Of a stretch of DNA of 64,000 nt, positions 39,482-49,305 are shown in pieces. The stretch is from the NCBI RefSeq assembly GCF_947501425.1, contig NZ_CANMVN010000003.1:186001-250000 (forward strand), in the 5' to 3' direction. The translations under genes and the position numbers were made by a program. Source of the DNA: an uncultured Psychroserpens sp. Lineage in GTDB: Bacteria; Bacteroidota; Bacteroidia; Flavobacteriales; Flavobacteriaceae. Position 1 is the first letter of the stretch, and the number at the start of each line of letters is the position of its first letter. Below the pieces are notes generated by a model. It ran no database searches. It saw nothing but the letters and a program-made list of their open reading frames with translations, and was not told the origin of the DNA.

Positions 39482-39982
39482 ATGAAAAAATCGGCTATGA
39501 TTATACTCCTACTTGCATTAAGTAGCCAGGTATATTCTCAAATTGTAAAACTTCCTGAAGTAATCATTACTGCGGTAAATTATAAATATTTAAACGCAGT
39601 TGATTCTGCAGAGAATTCGCTGACAGTACAAATGTTAGAAGAGAAAGTTGCCATGTTCGATCTTAAGGGTTATGAACTTTATAATGATGAATATGACACA
39701 CATTACGTAACATTTTATATTCCAGATGGAAAAATTCTTGCAGCTTATGACAAAAACGGTAAGCTTATTAGAACCATTGAGAAATTTAAAAATGTAAAAC
39801 TTCCTAAAGCAGTACAAAATGCTATTGCTAAACGCTTTCCAAATTGGTCTGTTGTTAGCGATGTGTATAAGGTAAGCTTTCATAAAAACAACGATGTTGC
39901 CAACAAGCAGTACAAAGTACGACTTGAAAATGGTGACAAAAAAATGAAAGTGAAACTGGATGAACAAGGAAACTTTCAGTAG
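39482..39982 (+). CDS. Secreted PepSY-like domain protein
   Basis: Signal peptide; LPKAVQNAIAKRFPNWSVVSDVYKVSFH. Confidence 0.75.
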   Translation: MKKSAMIILLLALSSQVYSQIVKLPEVIITAVNYKYLNAVDSAENSLTVQMLEEKVAMFDLKGYELYNDEYDTHYVTFYIPDGKILAAYDKNGKLIRTIEKFKNVKLPKAVQNAIAKRFPNWSVVSDVYKVSFHKNNDVANKQYKVRLENGDKKMKVKLDEQGNFQ

Positions 39983-39998
39983 TACTCTTTAAGCAGTT

Positions 39999-40035
39999 AA
40001 AAAAGTCCAGTAATATTCTTACTGGGCTTTTTTTT
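39999..40035. terminator. Hairpin terminator
   Basis: AAAAAAGTCCAGTAA-tattc-TTACTGGGCTTTTTTTT. Confidence 0.8.
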
Positions 40036-40041
40036 ATGTAT

Positions 40042-41271
40042 TCAATCATGAAATCTGTAATACGCACATTTTAGGTAAGCTCCTTCCTGAAATCCAATAG
40101 GATGATCCACATCATGCTGTGTTTTCTGCTCTATGGAAAAAGAACGTTTGGTCGATTTTAATGCTTGCTCATTAATATCATAGAATGAAGAAGCAGTTAC
40201 TCTAGAGGAGCAAGACGCCAATACTAATAAACCTTCTCTGGCTGTGAGCTGCTCTCCTAATCTTGCTAGTTGCGCATATTTCTTTTTTGCTAATTGAATT
40301 TCAGATTGTTGCTTTGCAAAACTTGGTGGATCAATGACAACTACATCAAATCGCTTTTTTTCTGAAATGAGCTGTTCTAAAATTTTAAAGGCATCTCCTG
40401 CTATAGTATTATGGACTCCAGAATAGACATTTAGTCTTCCATTGTCTTTTGCAATTTCAAGAGCTTGCTTGCTTATATCCAAACTTGTCACTTCTTTTGC
40501 TCCATTAGCTAAGGCATGCACCGAAAAACCGCCAGCATAAGAAAAGACATCTAAAACGGTTTTTCCCTTACTTAACAATCCAACTTGCCTTCTATTCTCT
40601 CTGTGATCTAAAAAGTAGCCTGTCTTGTGTCCTTTAATTACATTGGCTGAAAACTTTACGCCATGTTCGACAAACTCAACGACCTCATTGTCCAGACTTC
40701 CATAAACCACTTCTCCGTCTTTTAATTCATGAGCTGAGGAGTTTTGTAACCCACGACTCAATCGCAATACCACTGTTTTACAGTGTGAGGTTTCAATTAA
40801 GCTTTCCAGAATAGTTTTTAGGTCAGACAACCAAATTTCAGAATAAAGTTTAACCACTAAAACCCTATCATAGACATCAGCAATGAGAGAAGGAAAACCG
40901 TCATTCTCCCCAAAGATCAATCGATAACTATTCGTGTCTGTTGCTAAAAGTGGTACTCGTTTTTTATATGCATTCTGAATTTTCCGAAGAAAAAACTCAT
41001 CATTAATTGTTACTGATCTACTGTCATTGTAAATCATCTTGATACGAATTGGCGAGTTGCCATCATATAAACCAATACCAATCATGGTATTCTTTCGCTT
41101 TCCGAAAATTATAGCTAAATCACCTGTTTCAGCATCATTATTAATCTTAGTGATACTATCAGAAAACACCCAAGGATGACCTTGTTGCACATAGTTTTCA
41201 CCCTTTGCAGTAAGTTTTACGGCCAGACGTTTTTGCTTAATCGAAGTTTCAATGGTAGACGAAAAGTTCAT
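40042..41271 (-). CDS. Class I SAM-dependent rRNA methyltransferase (RlmI-like)
   Basis: PUA-like GHPWVFSDSI, HRENRRQVGLLSKGKTVLDVFSYAGGFSVHALANGAKEVTSLD, DPPSFAK. Confidence 0.9.
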   Translation of the reverse strand: MNFSSTIETSIKQKRLAVKLTAKGENYVQQGHPWVFSDSITKINNDAETGDLAIIFGKRKNTMIGIGLYDGNSPIRIKMIYNDSRSVTINDEFFLRKIQNAYKKRVPLLATDTNSYRLIFGENDGFPSLIADVYDRVLVVKLYSEIWLSDLKTILESLIETSHCKTVVLRLSRGLQNSSAHELKDGEVVYGSLDNEVVEFVEHGVKFSANVIKGHKTGYFLDHRENRRQVGLLSKGKTVLDVFSYAGGFSVHALANGAKEVTSLDISKQALEIAKDNGRLNVYSGVHNTIAGDAFKILEQLISEKKRFDVVVIDPPSFAKQQSEIQLAKKKYAQLARLGEQLTAREGLLVLASCSSRVTASSFYDINEQALKSTKRSFSIEQKTQHDVDHPIGFQEGAYLKCAYYRFHD

Positions 41272-41315
41272 AGGTGCAAAATAGCAGGATTTTAATAATT
41301 ATTATGAGTATGCAT

Positions 41316-41347
41316 AAAAAAAGCGCGATTAAAAATCGCGCTTTTTT
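41316..41347. terminator. Hairpin terminator
   Basis: AAAAAAAGCGCGATT-aaa-AATCGCGCTTTTTTA. Confidence 0.8.
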
Positions 41348-41366
41348 ATATTTCTTTATTATTTAT

Positions 41367-42098
41367 CTATGCATTTGCTTTTTGCTTACTTGAAGCTAAG
41401 GCATATATTACTAAACCAAAACCAATTTTGTTGATTGCATCTGCGATGTTATAGGCAACATCAACACTTCCAGATCCAAGTATGCTTGTATACCATCCGT
41501 CTGTTCCCAGCATATATCCTAAAGGATAGATTGCCCATCCAACTAATACAAACCAACATAATATTTTATGTGCTTTTAGTATTTCTCCTCCTGCGGCAAC
41601 AGCCAATTTTTTAGCGCTTCCTAACCAAATTTCATACACAATGTAGAAGTAAGCCAATCCAGAGATACCACCCCAAAGAGCTGCCTGATCTGGATATACA
41701 GCCTCTCCAAAGTATCCGGTTACTAACATGATTACAGAAAATAAGATCATTTTCCACATCAATGATTGTTTAGCTCCAGCCACTTTAAGAATTAAGTAAA
41801 ATTCCACACACATCAACGGTACAGTTAAAATCCAATCTACATATCTGAAAAATGTAGGTGATTCCATATTTGCCGCCCAATAATCTCTCATGTAGAAGTA
41901 GTGTACAGCAGCAATGAATGTAATTAAACCAGAGACGAGCACCGAAGTGCGCCATTTTCTATCAAATTGGTTAAGAGATAAAAAGAAAAACGCTGAAGCA
42001 GCCATCATAGCCATACAGCCTACAAAAAATGTGAACCCAACATAATCAGAAGGATCCATTTTTGTAGTAACGTCAGTTAGAAGTAAAAGAGTTTTCAT
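41367..42098 (-). CDS. Proteorhodopsin (light-driven proton pump type)
   Basis: RYVDWILTVPLMCVEFYLIL (D97/T101/M105/E108 by proteorhodopsin numbering), His in AAVHYFYMRDYW, retinal Lys in INKIGFGLVIYAL. Confidence 0.95.
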   Translation of the reverse strand: MKTLLLLTDVTTKMDPSDYVGFTFFVGCMAMMAASAFFFLSLNQFDRKWRTSVLVSGLITFIAAVHYFYMRDYWAANMESPTFFRYVDWILTVPLMCVEFYLILKVAGAKQSLMWKMILFSVIMLVTGYFGEAVYPDQAALWGGISGLAYFYIVYEIWLGSAKKLAVAAGGEILKAHKILCWFVLVGWAIYPLGYMLGTDGWYTSILGSGSVDVAYNIADAINKIGFGLVIYALASSKQKANA

Positions 42099-42123
42099 AA
42101 CGATTTTTTTTTGTTAATTATTT

Positions 42124-42159
42124 TTTTGTTTAATCAAATTTAAACATTGTTAAACAAAA
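42124..42159. promoter_or_regulatory. Perfect 10-bp inverted repeat in proteorhodopsin/blh intergenic region
   Basis: TTTTGTTTAA-N16-TTAAACAAAA. Confidence 0.45.
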
Positions 42160-42214
42160 TTATTTTATTTTTAACAAAATTTTTAGTTATTAATTATTAA
42201 TCTTGCAAATAATT

Positions 42215-43102
42215 ATGTATAAAATTTATAATCTTTCAATAGTTCTTAGTTTTTTCGGTTTATGGGTGACATCCCTATTTCCGGGAGAGCTTGAAGTTGT
42301 TTTAGGATTTATTTTTATTTTCTCTTTTGGTATTTTGCATGGATCCAACGATATTTTACTTATTAATTCTATGTCAAACCCTAAAACCAGATTTCCAATG
42401 TTCAGGGTTTTATTCACGTACATCATAATTGTTTTAGCAGCTGTAGTTGTATTCTACTTTTTACCTTTGTTGGGGTTGATACTTTTTGTCCTTTTTAGTG
42501 CATTTCATTTTGGTGAACAGCATTGGGAACACAGAACATTATCCATTTCTAAAGGCTTGAAACAACTCCTTTACATACTGTACGGACTGTTTGTATTACA
42601 GTTATTGTTTGTATTAAATCCTGATGATGTGATTGAGGTTGTTCAATCTATTTCTGGATATATTTTGGAAGAATCTTTGATTCTTTACTCATTTATTAGC
42701 AATAGCATTGCGCTGTTGGTATTAATCATTATTTTATTATTGAAATCGGAGGTGTTTAAAAATAGTTTGATAAAGGAACTCCTTTATTTAATGGTGTTTA
42801 CTATTATATTCAAAGTATCAACACTTATTTGGGGCTTTACTATTTATTTCATTCTCTGGCATAGTGTGCCCTCTCTTTATGAGCAGGTTGGTTTTATTTA
42901 TGGAACATTCAACAAAAAAAATGTATTGAACTATTGCAAAAAAGCACTTCCCTATTGGATTATATCACTTGTAAGCATAGCATTGGTCTATGTATTATTT
43001 AAAGAGAGAGCTATGTTTTATGCTTTGTTTTTTTCATTTATCGCTGCTGTAACATTTCCACATGCATTAGTGATCAATAAAATGTTTAGTCATAAAACAT
43101 AA
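42215..43102 (+). CDS. blh: Brp/Blh family beta-carotene 15,15'-dioxygenase
   Basis: LHGSNDILLINS, SAFHFGEQHWEHR, LWHSVPSLYEQ, FPHALVINKMF; ATG start preferred over TTG in ORF track. Confidence 0.9.
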   Translation: MYKIYNLSIVLSFFGLWVTSLFPGELEVVLGFIFIFSFGILHGSNDILLINSMSNPKTRFPMFRVLFTYIIIVLAAVVVFYFLPLLGLILFVLFSAFHFGEQHWEHRTLSISKGLKQLLYILYGLFVLQLLFVLNPDDVIEVVQSISGYILEESLILYSFISNSIALLVLIIILLLKSEVFKNSLIKELLYLMVFTIIFKVSTLIWGFTIYFILWHSVPSLYEQVGFIYGTFNKKNVLNYCKKALPYWIISLVSIALVYVLFKERAMFYALFFSFIAAVTFPHALVINKMFSHKT

Positions 43103-43132
43103 AAAACGCAACCATTTCTGATTGCGTTTTTT
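43101..43132. terminator. Hairpin terminator
   Basis: AAAAAACGCAA-N10-TTGCGTTTTTT. Confidence 0.8.
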
Positions 43133-43154
43133 AAATGTTAAGTAATTATTCTTT

Positions 43155-43182
43155 GGATTCCTCGACTTCGCTCGGAATGACA
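43155..43182. repeat. Intergenic repeat-like sequence (type TGTCATTCCGAGCGAAGTCGAGGAATCC)
   Basis: Shares core GAGCGAAGTCGA with neighbouring 43214-43237 sequence; resembles dispersed repeats known from flavobacterial genomes. Confidence 0.6.
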
Positions 43183-43189
43183 ATTCAAT

Positions 43190-43213
43190 TTATTTTACTT
43201 CTTCAAAGTCTAT
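43190..43213 (-). pseudogene. Fossil copy of dnaK 3' end
   Basis: ATA GAC TTT GAA GAA GTA AAA TAA = IDFEEVK*, versus dnaK end GTA GAC TTC GAA GAA GTC AAG TAA = VDFEEVK*. Confidence 0.65.
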
Positions 43214-43237
43214 ACTTCGACTTCGCTCAGTACAGGC
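43214..43237. repeat. Intergenic repeat-like sequence (type GCCTGTACTGAGCGAAGTCGAAGT)
   Basis: Immediately after dnaK stop; shares core GAGCGAAGTCGA. Confidence 0.6.
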
Positions 43238-45145
43238 TTACTTGACTTCTTCGAAGTCTACGTCTTCCACATCATTTCCTTCTGCTTGTTCGTTCTGACT
43301 TGCATCTGGTCCTGGTGCTTCTGCTCCACCTTGTTGCGCTTCTGCTTGTGCTTTGTACATTTCTTCAGAAGCCACTTTCCAAGCTTCATTAATTTTTTCT
43401 AAAGCAGGCTCTATAACAGCAATGTCTTTAGATTCGTAAGCTTTCTTCAATTCTTCAAGCGCTTCTTCAATTGGCTTTTTCTTATCGTCTGATAGTTTAT
43501 CACCAAATTCTTTAAGCTGATTCTCTGTTTGGAAAATCATAGCATCTGCCTGATTTAATTTATCAGCCGTTTCTTTTGCCTTAGCATCAGCTTCAGCATT
43601 AGCTTCTGCTTCTTGCTTCATCTTTTGAATTTCCTCTTCAGTCAAACCAGAAGACGCTTCAATACGAATATCCTGAGATTTTCCTGTAGCTTTATCTGTA
43701 GCAGATACTTTAATGATACCATTAGCATCAATATCAAAAGTTACCTCAATTTGTGGTACACCTCTTTGTGCTGGTGGAATTCCATCTAAGTGAAAACGAC
43801 CAATAGTTTTATTATCTGCTGCCATAGCACGTTCTCCCTGTAATACATGGATCTCTACTGATGGCTGATTATCTGCTGCTGTTGAGAATACTTGTGATTT
43901 CTTAGTTGGAATTGTTGTATTCGCTTCAATTAACTTTGTAAATACATTACCCATTGTTTCGATACCAAGAGATAATGGTGTTACGTCTAATAATAGTACG
44001 TCTTTCACATCACCTGTTAATACACCTCCTTGAATTCCTGCTCCAAGAGATACAACTTCATCAGGATTTACACCTTTACTTGGTGATTTTCCGAAGAACT
44101 TCTCTACGGCTGCCTGAACTGCTGGAATACGTGTAGAACCACCTACTAAGATCACTTCATCAATATCACTCTTAGATAAACCTGCTGCTTTTAATGCAGA
44201 CTCACATGGCTCGATCGTACGTTTTACTAAATCGTCAATTAACTGCTCAAATTTTGAACGCGTTAATGTTCGTACTAAGTGTTTTGGTCCACTAGCAGTA
44301 GCTGTTACATATGGTAAGTTGATTTCTGTTTGTGCAGAAGATGATAATTCGATCTTCGCTTTTTCAGAAGCTTCTTTTAAACGTTGTAAGGCCATTGGGT
44401 CTTTACGTAAGTCGATACCTTCTTCAGAATTAAACTCATCTGCCAACCAATTAATGATTTTTTCATCAACATCGTCACCACCTAAATGCGTATCTCCATC
44501 TGTTGATAATACTTCAAATACACCATCTCCTAATTCAAGAATAGATACATCATGTGTACCACCACCAAAATCAAATACGACGATCTTTTGGTCTTGACCT
44601 TTTTTATCTAAACCATAAGCTAAAGCTGCAGCTGTTGGCTCATTAATAATACGTCTCACTTTAAGACCTGCAATTTCACCAGCTTCTTTAGTTGCCTGAC
44701 GCTGAGAATCATTAAAGTAAGCTGGCACAGTAATTACTGCTTCGCTAACAGATGTTCCTAAATAATCTTCAGCAGTTTTCTTCATTTTCTGAAGAATCAT
44801 AGCCGATAATTCCTGTGGTGTATACAAACGACCATCAATGTCTACACGTGGTGTATCGTTGTCACCTTTTACCACTTTATATGGTACACGTTCTGCTTCT
44901 TTTTTAGACTCAGAATATTTGTTTCCCATAAAACGTTTAATCGAATAAACTGTTTTTGTTGGGTTAGTCACTGCTTGTCTTTTTGCTGGGTCACCAACCT
45001 TAATTTCACCACCTTCAACAAAGGCAATAACTGAAGGCGTAGTTCTTTTACCTTCAGCGTTTGGGATTACTACTGGCTCGTTACCTTCCATTACAGAAAC
45101 ACAAGAGTTCGTAGTTCCTAAATCGATTCCAATAATCTTACTCAT
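43238..45145 (-). CDS. dnaK: Molecular chaperone DnaK
   Basis: [38 protein letters not shown]; full-length Hsp70 ending [14 protein letters not shown]. Confidence 0.98.
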   Translation of the reverse strand: MSKIIGIDLGTTNSCVSVMEGNEPVVIPNAEGKRTTPSVIAFVEGGEIKVGDPAKRQAVTNPTKTVYSIKRFMGNKYSESKKEAERVPYKVVKGDNDTPRVDIDGRLYTPQELSAMILQKMKKTAEDYLGTSVSEAVITVPAYFNDSQRQATKEAGEIAGLKVRRIINEPTAAALAYGLDKKGQDQKIVVFDFGGGTHDVSILELGDGVFEVLSTDGDTHLGGDDVDEKIINWLADEFNSEEGIDLRKDPMALQRLKEASEKAKIELSSSAQTEINLPYVTATASGPKHLVRTLTRSKFEQLIDDLVKRTIEPCESALKAAGLSKSDIDEVILVGGSTRIPAVQAAVEKFFGKSPSKGVNPDEVVSLGAGIQGGVLTGDVKDVLLLDVTPLSLGIETMGNVFTKLIEANTTIPTKKSQVFSTAADNQPSVEIHVLQGERAMAADNKTIGRFHLDGIPPAQRGVPQIEVTFDIDANGIIKVSATDKATGKSQDIRIEASSGLTEEEIQKMKQEAEANAEADAKAKETADKLNQADAMIFQTENQLKEFGDKLSDDKKKPIEEALEELKKAYESKDIAVIEPALEKINEAWKVASEEMYKAQAEAQQGGAEAPGPDASQNEQAEGNDVEDVDFEEVK

Positions 45146-45216
45146 AATTGTATATTTAATTTTTCTATTTCCTTTACTTCGGAAATGTTATGTTCATTTT
45201 AAATTCGTAATCTATA

Positions 45217-45258
45217 TGTCAATGATTATGCCATGACAAAAAATATGACATCATGTCA
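45217..45258. promoter_or_regulatory. Cluster of TGTCA/TGACA half-sites in dnaK / crp-fnr divergent region
   Basis: TGTCA 45217, TGACA 45234, palindrome TGACAT-C-ATGTCA 45246-45258. Confidence 0.4.
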
Positions 45259-45333
45259 CAAACAATTCATATCATTCATAAAAAAATGTCTACCTTTAAA
45301 TAGTTACATACTAATATCAACCCTCTACAAACA

Positions 45334-45915
45334 ATGTCAGACTACTATAAGGTTAACTATGATTTTATGCGTTCTTTGTATCCTATTTCAAAGAAAACCT
45401 ATGACAAACTTTATGCTATTGCCGAATTAAAAGAATTCCAAGCGGGTACAAAATTGGTAGATCTGGGTGAAGTAAGTCGTAAACTTTTTCTCATAAACAA
45501 AGGCGTATTGCGCTCGTATCTCATCTTGGAAAATGGTAAGGAATTGACAAAAACACTGTTCACTCCTACTGAATTTTTTGCGTCATTTACCTCAATGCTC
45601 ACAAATAAACCCTCTGAATTTGTTTATGAAACACTGACCGATTGTGATATTTATGAGATCAATTATGAGGCATTCATGAATTTATGTGCTACTAATTCTG
45701 AAGTTTTAAAATTTTATTCTAAATATCTTGAATTTCTGTTTATTGCTGGAGAAAGTATGTTTATTGAGATTTCATCTATGAATGCTAGTGAACGCTATCT
45801 TAAGTTAAAAGAACGCATTCCCAATATTGACCAACTCATCCCTCAATACCAAATTGCATCATTTCTCAACATTACACCTGTACAATTAAGTAGAATACGT
45901 TCAAAACTGTATTGA
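45334..45915 (+). CDS. Crp/Fnr family transcriptional regulator
   Basis: cNMP-binding-like N-term, MNASERYLKLKERIPNIDQLIPQYQIASFLNITPVQLSRIRSKL. Confidence 0.85.
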   Translation: MSDYYKVNYDFMRSLYPISKKTYDKLYAIAELKEFQAGTKLVDLGEVSRKLFLINKGVLRSYLILENGKELTKTLFTPTEFFASFTSMLTNKPSEFVYETLTDCDIYEINYEAFMNLCATNSEVLKFYSKYLEFLFIAGESMFIEISSMNASERYLKLKERIPNIDQLIPQYQIASFLNITPVQLSRIRSKLY

Positions 45916-45984
45916 TTTTATATTTTGCATGTAAGCATTTGTCCCAATAAAAATTATATTTGCCAGACTAAATTGATTTAAAAC

Positions 45985-47406
45985 ATGGAGTGTATTTCTG
46001 TCTTTGACATGCTTAAAATTGGTGTGGGTCCATCCAGCTCCCATACATTAGGTCCATGGCGAGCTGCCGAACGTTGGATCAAAGAGTTGAAAACCTCCAA
46101 AAAGTTTGATAAAGTAGAGCAAGTTAAAGTAGATCTGTATGGTTCTTTATCTCTAACAGGAAAAGGTCATGCTACAGATTATGCTATCCTTTTAGGGTTG
46201 AGTGGTGCAGATCCAGAACTTATTCCTGTGGATACTATAGATATCATTATTGCTTCCATAAAAAACACAGGCACAATCTTATTCAATAATGAAAAACCGC
46301 TTCCTTTCGATGTTTCAAAACAAATTATATTTAACAGAAAATTCTTGCCTTTTCACGCCAATGGCATGAGCTTTTCAGCATTAATCAATGGAAGATATTA
46401 TAAGTCTACTTTTTATTCAATTGGTGGTGGATTTGTGGTGAAAGAAGAACGGACAAATCATAAAAAGAATTTTGAGATCAAGTGTTCATTTCCATATCCC
46501 ATTGATAAGGGAAATGAGCTATTAAAATTTTGCCATGATCTCAATTTGCCAATTTCGGGTGTGGTTTTAGAAAATGAAAAATCTATATATTCTGAAGAAC
46601 ATATTGACACCGAATTGAAGCGCATTTGGGACACCATGTTAGAATGTATGTATGTTGGCTGTCATACCGAAGGTAATTTACCTGGAGGCTTGAATGTAAA
46701 ACGACGTGCCCATGATATGCATGAACGATTAAAGGGTAATGTTCCTTATACCAATCCGGTGGAATGGCTTTTCTCCATAAGAAATACTGAAGTCAAATTT
46801 AGACAGATTTTAAAATGGGTGAGCTGTTTTGCTCTCGCAGTCAATGAGGTTAACGCATCTTTAGGTCGTGTCGTCACAGCACCTACCAATGGAAGTGCAG
46901 GTGTAATTCCTGCAGTATTGATGTACTATCTCGTTATCGAAAACCACGATGGTAATTTTGAAGATATCAAACGCTTTTTACTAGTTGCAGGTGAAATTGG
47001 CAGCATCTTTAAAAAAGGTGCTACTATTAGTGCAGCGATGGGTGGATGTCAAGCTGAAATTGGTGTATCTTCAGCGATGGCAGCTGGAGCATTATGTGAA
47101 TTATCTGGAGGTACTCCAGAACAAGTATTAGTGGCTGCCGAAATAGCCATGGAACACCATTTAGGTCTCACTTGTGATCCCATAGGAGGCTTGGTTCAAA
47201 TCCCTTGCATTGAGCGAAATGCTATGGGAGCTATTAAAGCTATAAACGCTTGTGAACTGGCCTTAGATTCAGATCCTAACCATATGAAAGTCCCACTAGA
47301 TAAAGTAGTTAATACTATGTGGGAAACAGCAAAAGATATGAATACCAAATACAAGGAAACCTCTGAAGGTGGCTTGGCTGTTGGAGTGCATTTGAGTGAT
47401 TGTTAA
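45985..47406 (+). CDS. sdaA: L-serine ammonia-lyase
   Basis: [64 protein letters not shown]. Confidence 0.95.
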   Translation: MECISVFDMLKIGVGPSSSHTLGPWRAAERWIKELKTSKKFDKVEQVKVDLYGSLSLTGKGHATDYAILLGLSGADPELIPVDTIDIIIASIKNTGTILFNNEKPLPFDVSKQIIFNRKFLPFHANGMSFSALINGRYYKSTFYSIGGGFVVKEERTNHKKNFEIKCSFPYPIDKGNELLKFCHDLNLPISGVVLENEKSIYSEEHIDTELKRIWDTMLECMYVGCHTEGNLPGGLNVKRRAHDMHERLKGNVPYTNPVEWLFSIRNTEVKFRQILKWVSCFALAVNEVNASLGRVVTAPTNGSAGVIPAVLMYYLVIENHDGNFEDIKRFLLVAGEIGSIFKKGATISAAMGGCQAEIGVSSAMAAGALCELSGGTPEQVLVAAEIAMEHHLGLTCDPIGGLVQIPCIERNAMGAIKAINACELALDSDPNHMKVPLDKVVNTMWETAKDMNTKYKETSEGGLAVGVHLSDC

Positions 47407-47413
47407 TTAGAGC

Positions 47414-47872
47414 CTACTCCTGTCTGCAATCTTTTCGTCGTGTATCAATTAAATATATAATCTTCCAATTACCATTGTCTTTGAACAACTGAAATGAATT
47501 TACACCACAATGGCTAAAGTTTTTATCAAACCAGAAATTATAAGGTGTCCAGGCATGTGCCATGTTACCATCTATCTGGATGTTGTAGCCTAGCAATTCT
47601 TCTTTAAAGGTTTTCTCTTTCGGAATGGAAACTATGGAATTCAAAAATGTTTTGAATTCTGAAGTGTTCAATACAAAGCTACCCTCTCTGTTTTGACCAA
47701 TGGACTGCATTTTAATATCCTTGCCAACAGTCTCGAGTATCATTGTACTGTCTTGTTTATGAAAACCTTCAAAAAAACGGTCAATGGTTGCCTTTACCTT
47801 ATCTGTTTCCGAAGATTGAGAAAAGACCAATGATGTAGTGAGCAGTGCAATGAGAATGAAAGAATACTTCAT
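47414..47872 (-). CDS. Secreted NTF2/SnoaL-like protein
   Basis: TIDRFFEGFHKQDSTMILETVGKDI, AHAWTPYNFW; signal peptide. Confidence 0.75.
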   Translation of the reverse strand: MKYSFILIALLTTSLVFSQSSETDKVKATIDRFFEGFHKQDSTMILETVGKDIKMQSIGQNREGSFVLNTSEFKTFLNSIVSIPKEKTFKEELLGYNIQIDGNMAHAWTPYNFWFDKNFSHCGVNSFQLFKDNGNWKIIYLIDTRRKDCRQE

Positions 47873-47978
47873 GAGTTTGAAAATTTCAGTTAAATTATAA
47901 AATTAATAGTTTTTAGACCTAAGAATAAATAAAGTTTAACAAAACTCTGTATTTTTACGGATAATTAATTTATTCAAT

Positions 47979-48797
47979 ATGTCTGTTGCAAAAAAAGATT
48001 ACAAAAGAATTACAGTAAAATCTCTTATTGAGATGAAACAAAACCATGAAAAAATATCCATGCTAACAGCCTATGATTATACCATGGCTAAAATTGTAGA
48101 CGAAGCTGGTGTTGATGTGATATTAGTTGGTGATTCGGCAAGTAATGTGATGGCTGGACATGAAACAACTTTACCAATTACTTTAGATCAAATGATTTAT
48201 CATGCGTCTTCAGTAGTAAGAGCTATTGACAGAGCTTTGGTTGTGGTAGATCTTCCGTTTGGTAGTTATCAAAGTGACCCGAAAGAGGCATTGCGATCTG
48301 CTATCAGAATTATGAAAGAATCTGGAGGACACGCTGTTAAAATGGAAGGTGGTAAAGAAGTAAAAGAGTCTATTAAACGTATTCTTAATGCTGGAATTCC
48401 GGTTATGGGGCATTTAGGTTTGACGCCTCAGTCTATATATAAATTTGGAACTTATACAGTTCGTGCTAAAGAAGAGCAAGAAGCGAAACAATTAAAGGAA
48501 GATGCATTAATGCTTGAAAAAGCAGGTTGTTTTGGGATTGTCCTTGAAAAAATCCCTGCAAAATTAGCTCAAGAGGTTGCTGAAAGTGTTTCTATTCCTG
48601 TTATTGGTATTGGTGCTGGTGCTGGAGTTGATGGACAAGTTCTTGTTTTACATGACATGATTGGAATGACCCACGAATTCAATCCGCGTTTTTTACGTCG
48701 CTATATGAATTTATACGAAGACATGACCAAAGCTATTGGTCAGTATGTTGACGATGTTAAAGCTGTTGATTTTCCTAATGATAAAGAGCAGTACTAA
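47979..48797 (+). CDS. panB: 3-methyl-2-oxobutanoate hydroxymethyltransferase
   Basis: [51 protein letters not shown]. Confidence 0.95.
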   Translation: MSVAKKDYKRITVKSLIEMKQNHEKISMLTAYDYTMAKIVDEAGVDVILVGDSASNVMAGHETTLPITLDQMIYHASSVVRAIDRALVVVDLPFGSYQSDPKEALRSAIRIMKESGGHAVKMEGGKEVKESIKRILNAGIPVMGHLGLTPQSIYKFGTYTVRAKEEQEAKQLKEDALMLEKAGCFGIVLEKIPAKLAQEVAESVSIPVIGIGAGAGVDGQVLVLHDMIGMTHEFNPRFLRRYMNLYEDMTKAIGQYVDDVKAVDFPNDKEQY

Positions 48798-48801
48798 GCT
48801 A

Positions 48802-49305
48802 ATGTATCCTTTACAAGATCTTATAAAAACACTAGACTTACAACCGCATCCTGAAGGTGGTTTTTTTAAAGAAACGTACAGGAGTGATGGCATGATATCT
48901 AAAACTTGTCTTCCTGATGTTTTTAAAAGTGAAAGACACTACTCTACTGGAATATATTACCTCCTAGAATCCAATGATTTCTCCGCGTTTCACAAAATCA
49001 ATCAGGATGAAATGTGGCATTTTTATTTAGGAGCTCCACTAGAACTTACGATGATTTCAGACCAAGGCGTATTAACAATGGTTACCATTGGAAATGATAT
49101 TCTGAACGATCAAGTCTTACAATTTGTAGTTCCAAAGAATTATTGGTTTGCGGCAAAAGTTTCAACTCCAAATAGCTTTTCACTACTTGGTTGCACAGTT
49201 GCTCCAGGTTTTGATTTTCAAGATTTCACTTTAGCTTCCCGTGGCTCATTAACTGCTAAATTTCCGCAGCATAGAGCTATAATTAAAACACTAACCAGAC
49301 AGTAA
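48802..49305 (+). CDS. Cupin domain protein (DUF985-like)
   Basis: LDLQPHPEGGFFKETYRS, STGIYYLLESNDFSAFHKINQDEMWHFYLG; start refined. Confidence 0.85.
   Translation: MYPLQDLIKTLDLQPHPEGGFFKETYRSDGMISKTCLPDVFKSERHYSTGIYYLLESNDFSAFHKINQDEMWHFYLGAPLELTMISDQGVLTMVTIGNDILNDQVLQFVVPKNYWFAAKVSTPNSFSLLGCTVAPGFDFQDFTLASRGSLTAKFPQHRAIIKTLTRQ

Noticed and set aside
39635-39967. Minus-strand 110-aa ORF antisense to the PepSY-like gene
   Set aside because: Low-complexity F/I-rich translation typical of antisense to a Lys-rich gene; the plus strand has signal peptide and domain.
45233-45430. 65-aa plus-strand ORF upstream of the Crp/Fnr gene
   Set aside because: Out-of-frame overlap with the regulator and covers the probable promoter; no protein-like features.
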